A stretch of DNA of 64,000 bases from NCBI GenBank assembly GCA_964427505.1, contig CAYRUO010000002.1, positions 1-64,000 of the forward strand. Direction: 5' to 3'. Position numbers and translations under genes: made by a program. Shown one piece after another: positions 59,317 to 64,000 of this stretch (positions are counted from its first letter, which is position 1; every line of letters begins with the position of its first letter). A model generated the notes under the pieces. That model did no database searches. It was not told the origin of the DNA and saw only the letters and a list, made by a program, of their open reading frames with translations. The DNA is from Thermanaerothrix sp034436175 (GTDB taxonomy: Bacteria > Chloroflexota > Anaerolineae > Anaerolineales > Anaerolineaceae).

Positions 59317-60725
59317 AACAATCTGGTTCCTCGGCGTTTTGTTCGCCTTACTGTGTTAGAAGGTTCTCGTAAATAGGCGTCAATGTGTTGGGGATTCAAA
59401 AGAGGAATAGAACCAGCAACGAGATACCACAGATCTTTGCCTTGAAATTCTTTAGAGACAAACGAAACTGCTAATACCACGGTTACTAAAAATCCGACAG
59501 CAAAACGATGGCGTTCATGGCTCAACCAACCATTGATTAGAAACGACCCCACCATAATTCCCATAATCAGAATTCCCTGAATACCATTTTCTGCCAGTGT
59601 TTTGATCCATCCCGAATGGGCTGGACGAGCTGCGCCATTCTGAATATTTAGCATAATGGCCCCGGCCCGAAAGGAACCTGTTCCAATTCCTAATGGGCGT
59701 TCCTGGAATATTTTCAAGCCAGTAGCCGCAATGTCAGAGCGACCGCTTGTTCGTTCTGCCAGCGAGTATGTAGGATCGAAAAGGCGCTGAATTCGATTCA
59801 GTGCGTAGGCTTCTCGTTCCCATAGTAAATTTGATGCCCAGAAAACAGCAATAGTTCCAACAACAAGAAAGAGCGTCGTCCAGGAAATACTGCGTAAAAC
59901 TATCATATAAAAGACAACAACCACCAAAGCCGTCAATAAACTGCCACGACTTCCGGTGAGAAAAATCCAGATAATGTTGATTGCTGCCAACAACAACAGG
60001 AATGGACGCCCCCGCCTTATTGTTCCTGCACCCGGCAATGCAAGCGCGATTGAAAAGATCGCGGTCATTGGAAATGCAGCCCAAGAGTTTGGATTGATGT
60101 AGGGAAGATTGCCCAGTTGCAGATAAAATGCGAGCCCTCCTAAAACCCCTGCTAAGCCATTAATTATCCCTTGCCAGTAATAAACCCTGGAATCTCGCGA
60201 GGCTTTGACAAAATAAATGAGAATCCCAAAGGTTGCTCCAACGTTCAGAAGGTCTTGCAACCCATCATTCAAGTACACGCTAAGGGGTAACATTAAAGCC
60301 AGAATAATCCAAAAGACTTCGAGCCATCGCGTATTGGTATCATTCAAGCGCAAAACTAATCGCAGATTTAACAGAATAACAATGACCAACCAGTAATTCA
60401 ATGTATTCCAACGCCATAGCCCACCACTTAACAGCAAGTTTCGTGTCAGCGGGTCAAGTGTACAAAGTAATCCAACACCCAAAAGCCCAATACCAGGAAA
60501 GCGTAAACCGATTACAGCCAACAGAAGCCCCAAGATATTAAGCATAAGGACAGAATTCGAGTATCCCCAAACAAAACTAAGACCCCAAACGACCAGAAGC
60601 AGAAGAGACAGTACACGTCCAATTTTGCCAACAGAGTCTGTCACAGAGTCCTCTGAATTCAGGTGCTCTGCTCTCAGCTTTCGAGTTCTCTGACCTGTAT
60701 GCCTCAACGTCACGATTTCATCCAT
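59313..60725 (-). CDS. O-antigen ligase/polymerase-like membrane protein (Wzy/WaaL type)
   Basis: 470-residue membrane protein with about ten to twelve hydrophobic segments and a larger external loop near residues 310-385 (LAERTSGRSDIAATGLKIFQERPLGIGTGSFR and AARPAHSGWIKTLAENG), matching the Wzy_C/O-antigen ligase pattern, including the conserved Pro-His-Ser-like step (PAHSGW). It likely polymerises repeat units outside the membrane. A basic, charged N-terminus of about 35 residues is unusual. It overlaps the glycosyltransferase genes at both ends (16 and 4 bases). Confidence 0.88.
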   Translation of the reverse strand: MDEIVTLRHTGQRTRKLRAEHLNSEDSVTDSVGKIGRVLSLLLLVVWGLSFVWGYSNSVLMLNILGLLLAVIGLRFPGIGLLGVGLLCTLDPLTRNLLLSGGLWRWNTLNYWLVIVILLNLRLVLRLNDTNTRWLEVFWIILALMLPLSVYLNDGLQDLLNVGATFGILIYFVKASRDSRVYYWQGIINGLAGVLGGLAFYLQLGNLPYINPNSWAAFPMTAIFSIALALPGAGTIRRGRPFLLLLAAINIIWIFLTGSRGSLLTALVVVVFYMIVLRSISWTTLFLVVGTIAVFWASNLLWEREAYALNRIQRLFDPTYSLAERTSGRSDIAATGLKIFQERPLGIGTGSFRAGAIMLNIQNGAARPAHSGWIKTLAENGIQGILIMGIMVGSFLINGWLSHERHRFAVGFLVTVVLAVSFVSKEFQGKDLWYLVAGSIPLLNPQHIDAYLREPSNTVRRTKRRGTRLL

Positions 60726-61888
60726 TGCAACCTTCCATTGCTATAAGCCCAACCCCACTGTTCGGTACATAACCGAGCAATTTGGTCGCCCCACGCCTCA
60801 AGGGTAAACCCTTCAACGAATTGCCGACAACGCTTTCGAACCTGTGACCAAGGAAGGGGTGAAGAGAGCACTTCTCTCAACTTGAACTTTAGATTACTCA
60901 CGTCTCCCGGTCGAACCAACCAACCCCGCTCTCCGTCCCGGCCGATAATTTTCCTTGCCATCCCAACATCGCTGGCAATAACGGGCAATCCATGGGCCAT
61001 TGCATCGAGCCAGGCTTTGCTCAACCCTTCTGTCAAAGAGGGCTGTACGGCCACATCCATGGTAAGCAAGCGTGTAGATAACTCCCTCCGATCCAACTGC
61101 CCAGTGAACTCCACATAGTCTGAAAGCCCCATAATTCGGGCCATGGTTTCTAGTGCGTTCCGTTGGGGGCCTTCTCCAATCAAAGTTAGATGTGGCACAG
61201 GGTGAAATCCTTCTTCGATAAGCGCTTTCAATGCCTCAAATAAAAAAGGCAGTCCTTTTTCCGGAGAGAGACGACCTATAAATACCAACTGAGGCACTGC
61301 ACTCAGACCACGCTCAAAGTTTGGCATCACCGTCTCCAATTCCTCACGCGTAAGCGCCGTAGTAAATAACCAATGCATGTTTGGCGAAGGGGGAGTGTCC
61401 CCTATTCCTGTGGCCAGCATGAGATTCCGTCCCCCCGCTAAAACACGCATTGCCCAACGCATAAAACGCGTGGCAAGTGTCGCCTGATCATTAACCTCCC
61501 AAGATCCCCCATAGCGCACAATTAAGTGCTTTCTTAATCCCACAGCCACCCCCATCCCCAGTAACGGCAAATCACCTGGCAACGGAATATAGACCACTTG
61601 AGATTCTCGGATTTCTCGCCACATTTTGGAAAGGTAAATGGGAGCATGTGTCAAGACATTTAATTTGCGTTCCATACCTTCCCCTTGCGGTGAAGGCAAC
61701 ACCACCACCTTGGCATTTTCTGGAAGTTCAATTCCACCATCGCTCTCTTTTATCCTTGTGATCATCACAGTGGTTTGATCAAACAACGAGGCCAACGCTT
61801 TGATTTGGAGAGGGAATCCTCCACTCGAATACCAATGTCCTGTTGAATCCGTCCAACATTCCTTAAAGGAAACCACACATAAACGCAT
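60710..61888 (-). CDS. GT4 glycosyltransferase
   Basis: 392-residue GT-B enzyme. The C-terminal half has VFIGRLSPEKGLPFLFEAL and EGLSKAWLDAMAHGLPVIASDVGMARKIIG. The N-terminus (CVVSFKECWTDSTGHWYSSG) is like a subset of GT4 proteins of surface-polymer loci. It overlaps the Wzy-like gene by 16 bases and lies five bases after the deacetylase. Confidence 0.9.
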   Translation of the reverse strand: MRLCVVSFKECWTDSTGHWYSSGGFPLQIKALASLFDQTTVMITRIKESDGGIELPENAKVVVLPSPQGEGMERKLNVLTHAPIYLSKMWREIRESQVVYIPLPGDLPLLGMGVAVGLRKHLIVRYGGSWEVNDQATLATRFMRWAMRVLAGGRNLMLATGIGDTPPSPNMHWLFTTALTREELETVMPNFERGLSAVPQLVFIGRLSPEKGLPFLFEALKALIEEGFHPVPHLTLIGEGPQRNALETMARIMGLSDYVEFTGQLDRRELSTRLLTMDVAVQPSLTEGLSKAWLDAMAHGLPVIASDVGMARKIIGRDGERGWLVRPGDVSNLKFKLREVLSSPLPWSQVRKRCRQFVEGFTLEAWGDQIARLCTEQWGWAYSNGRLQWMKS

Positions 61889-61893
61889 ATCTT

Positions 61894-62736
61894 TTAACTC
61901 TTGTGAAGCGGTACAGACATAATTGTGCGAGGTAAAACGATCTCCAATCTACCTATACTCACCAATTCCTGAACGCGCTCCAGGAAAGGAATAAGATGGC
62001 TCTCGCTTTGAGGACCATTTCCGGATAAAGCATGGGGGTGAGCAAAACAGACCACAAAGCCGTTTTCTTCTATTGCGTGGTCAATGAGATATAGTGTATC
62101 GGTTCGAAAACCAAAGGCATTGACCCGCAACGTCGTAATGCCTCGAATAATCTCAATCCTAGGAAAGAAGTGCTTGCGGTATCCCCGGTACGATAACAAC
62201 CTTTCACCTAATGGTTTATAGGCCACCCTGCAAAACGTGAATCCCTCTTCCTGCAAAACTTGGCAAAGAAAACCCAAATCCACCCGATCACGGGACACTT
62301 CACGACGTTCTGAAAGGCTGATAGAGCCTCGTTCCCAGAAATCAAACGGCTGATTGTAGGGTGGAGCAAAGGTAGTTACCGGTTGCAAAACGCATGTTTC
62401 TAACGCTTCTTTACTCTGCCGAATGATTTGACGTAGATTTCCTTTCCCTACCCCAGGCAACCACTCATGGCGCATGGCATGGCTGGCTACCTCATGTCCC
62501 TGGGCCGCAATTTCTCGTATCAATCCCGGATCATGATATGGGCGTGATCCCGGCAACGCAACGGCACCAACCACTGCAAAACACGCCTTTACACCAAATT
62601 GCTCCAGCACCCATAACAGCCTTTCAGTGCAACTGAACTCCAAAGCCCCCCACGGTTTCGGACCACCTCCGGACCGCGATCGTTCCGCCCCCCATTCAGC
62701 GTCGAAATCCCAAAAAAGGATCAATTTTCCGTTCAC
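61894..62736 (-). CDS. Polysaccharide deacetylase (NodB-like)
   Basis: 280-residue member of carbohydrate esterase family 4. The metal-binding triad is seen in LILFWDFDAEWG (Asp pair) and EVASHAMRHEW (His-x3-His), followed by TTFAPPYNQPFDFW. No signal peptide is visible, suggesting a cytoplasmic role on lipid-linked precursors rather than on exported polymer. Start is GTG at 62736, overlapping the stop of the upstream glycosyltransferase. Confidence 0.85.
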   Translation of the reverse strand: MNGKLILFWDFDAEWGAERSRSGGGPKPWGALEFSCTERLLWVLEQFGVKACFAVVGAVALPGSRPYHDPGLIREIAAQGHEVASHAMRHEWLPGVGKGNLRQIIRQSKEALETCVLQPVTTFAPPYNQPFDFWERGSISLSERREVSRDRVDLGFLCQVLQEEGFTFCRVAYKPLGERLLSYRGYRKHFFPRIEIIRGITTLRVNAFGFRTDTLYLIDHAIEENGFVVCFAHPHALSGNGPQSESHLIPFLERVQELVSIGRLEIVLPRTIMSVPLHKS

Positions 62737-63887
62737 ACAGCCCTCATACTTTGATCCATATATCCCAACAATTTGTCAACCGCAATGCTTTCGGAGAACC
62801 GATTAATATGACCTCTTAAGTAACATCTTGTATCCTCTAATTCGTCTTGAGTCATTAGACATAGACTACCGAAGCGCTCCAGAAACGCTTCATCTGAAAA
62901 TCGCAACCCCTCTAACGGCACAATTTCCCTCTGGCCTCCCGAGTCATGAACAAAAGGAATTGCCCCCATAGCAATCGCTTCGACCGTAGTCATACCAAAA
63001 TGTTCATTCACTGCAGGGAAGATGTAAAAGCGCGTCTGCGCCAACGTCTGTTTTACCTCCATATGCGAGGGGTTAGGCAGAAAGGACACCCTGTTGGCTA
63101 TCCCCATTCGCTCGGCTTGCATTTGCAGGGAACGCAAATAAGGGACACGATGGGGCGGTACCCCTCCCATAATCAAGTAATGCCATTGGGGAAAAGCCTC
63201 AGCCAATCTGAAGATCCAATCTGGGCGCTTGTAATCCACGATGCGGGAAAAAAAGGTAACGTAAATTCGTTGCATCCAATCTCCTGGATCGAAATGCCAC
63301 TCTTCAAGGTTAATCGGAGGATAAACCACTGGAAGTTCCACGCCATGAGCTTGGTAAAATAGCCCCGCCGTATAATGGGAATTAATCACGTAGCAATCTT
63401 GACGATGAAACTCATAGGCTGGCCATCGTTTAGATAGAACACGCTGATATCCGGCACGAAATAAACGCATTGGTAGACCTCGCAATCCACGTCCGTCTCG
63501 CTCTAATTGGGGAAGTAAAGGTGGGCCGCTTAAGTACCTGACATGTGGCATACCTGCTGGCACCAGAAACCCGTTGTGAAAAAGAAAAGCAAAATGGTAA
63601 TTCCTCTTCATGTCCTCATAACAAATGGTGTTAAAGATCCAGGTAAGATATCGAAACGTATTAGGTAACCGATCAATCCAGTAAGTGGGAAAGGGAAACC
63701 TTATCCTCTCAAATTCGGCTTGGCATTGCTGTCTTTGCAATAAATGTGGATTTGGAGGAACATCCCATAGGATTGTGGGCACAATTCCTCGCCGATTCAA
63801 TCCACGAATCAAAGCAAACGCCACCGACTGTACACCCCCTGGCCGGTCCAACCGATAAACAATCGCAATACGTTTTGTATCATCCAC
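62733..63887 (-). CDS. GT4 glycosyltransferase, ALG11-like
   Basis: 384-residue GT-B enzyme with an N-terminal YRLDRPGGVQSVAFALIRGL and a C-terminal NEHFGMTTVEAIAMGAIPFVHDSGGQREIVP donor site. The last segment (GMTTVEAIAMG) is like ALG11-type mannosyltransferases. GGAG lies about ten bases before the ATG. It begins eleven bases after the truncated gene at the window edge. Confidence 0.88.
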   Translation of the reverse strand: MDDTKRIAIVYRLDRPGGVQSVAFALIRGLNRRGIVPTILWDVPPNPHLLQRQQCQAEFERIRFPFPTYWIDRLPNTFRYLTWIFNTICYEDMKRNYHFAFLFHNGFLVPAGMPHVRYLSGPPLLPQLERDGRGLRGLPMRLFRAGYQRVLSKRWPAYEFHRQDCYVINSHYTAGLFYQAHGVELPVVYPPINLEEWHFDPGDWMQRIYVTFFSRIVDYKRPDWIFRLAEAFPQWHYLIMGGVPPHRVPYLRSLQMQAERMGIANRVSFLPNPSHMEVKQTLAQTRFYIFPAVNEHFGMTTVEAIAMGAIPFVHDSGGQREIVPLEGLRFSDEAFLERFGSLCLMTQDELEDTRCYLRGHINRFSESIAVDKLLGYMDQSMRAV

Positions 63888-63898
63888 AAAGAGCTCCC

Positions 63899-64000
63899 CT
63901 AGTTTTCCGCAAGGCTCAAGAGCATCTGAGAAAGGGGTGCTACAATGCCGGGTTGAGCGAAGGTCGCTAGGACATGTTCTCTCCCTGCTTGCCCCATAGT
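63899..64000 (-). CDS. C-terminal fragment of a glycosyltransferase (cut by the window edge)
   Basis: The minus strand from 64000 reads TMGQAGREHVLATFAQPGIV and ends at TAG (63899-63901). MGxxGRxxVxxxF is the usual ending of GT4 enzymes, so this is probably the end of one more glycosyltransferase in the cluster. Only 33 residues are visible. Confidence 0.6.
   Translation of the reverse strand, partial: TMGQAGREHVLATFAQPGIVAPLSQMLLSLAEN

Noticed and set aside
1..64000. tRNA or rRNA genes
   Set aside because: The few intergenic stretches show no convincing cloverleaf T-arm (GTTCRANYC) with matching acceptor ends; T-box and terminator hairpins explain the structured segments.

Overview
The window looks like a chromosomal segment of a bacterium of the phylum Chloroflexota, most likely an anaerobic or facultative member of the Anaerolineae. 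This is inferred from gene content: secreted proteins with Thr/Pro-rich linkers, one secreted protein ending in a YLPLISK-type tail, a fused shikimate kinase/3-dehydroquinate synthase, a ferredoxin-type group 4 [NiFe] hydrogenase, and frequent GTG and TTG starts. Base composition is balanced. I found no rRNA, tRNA, CRISPR array or intact insertion sequence.

Left to right. 63-3192 is a sugar ABC importer (lipoprotein binding protein and two permeases, no ATPase). 3193-3936 has no gene but holds two strong hairpins. 3937-5495 is decayed: a truncated double-ABC ATPase joined at a deletion scar to the tail of a frameshifted LuxR-type response regulator. 5742-13734 (minus strand) is a ten-gene energy-converting [NiFe] hydrogenase operon. 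An O-methyltransferase and serC follow, facing each other across a shared terminator.

15923-24971 is the centrepiece. A consensus promoter is followed by a leader peptide carrying a run of Phe, Tyr and Trp codons. Next come two 15-base segments that are exact reverse complements of each other, the second lying inside a terminator hairpin. Then come aroH, aroF, tyrA, aroA, aroE, aroC, aroKB, aroQ, a YciI-family gene and pheA. This reads as a classical ribosome-stalling attenuator controlling the pathway from the first committed step to prephenate and on toward Phe and Tyr.

25027-41150 is mixed: a glycosyltransferase, a B12-binding radical SAM protein, a NarL-type two-component pair, glycerol dehydrogenase behind two Rex/CRP-like dyads, a secreted SH3-like lipoprotein, valS behind a T-box leader, a 566-residue protein of unknown function with a nucleoside-phosphorylase-like C-terminus, a cold-shock protein with a long 5' UTR, a GNAT acetyltransferase, plsY and a large membrane protein.

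41152-64000 (minus strand) is a cell-envelope polysaccharide region: glycosyltransferases, a Wzy/ligase-like protein, a polysaccharide deacetylase, a CapK-like adenylate-forming enzyme, a three-gene nucleotide-sugar set (4,6-dehydratase-like, nucleotidyltransferase, DegT aminotransferase), a tyrosine autokinase, a LysM protein and a tandem-repeat adhesin-like protein. Its initiating enzyme is unusual: a phosphoglycosyltransferase at the N-terminus, then membrane and Rossmann-like regions, then a degenerate GGDEF domain that keeps an RxxD inhibitory-site motif, suggesting control by cyclic di-GMP. The right edge cuts through one more glycosyltransferase.
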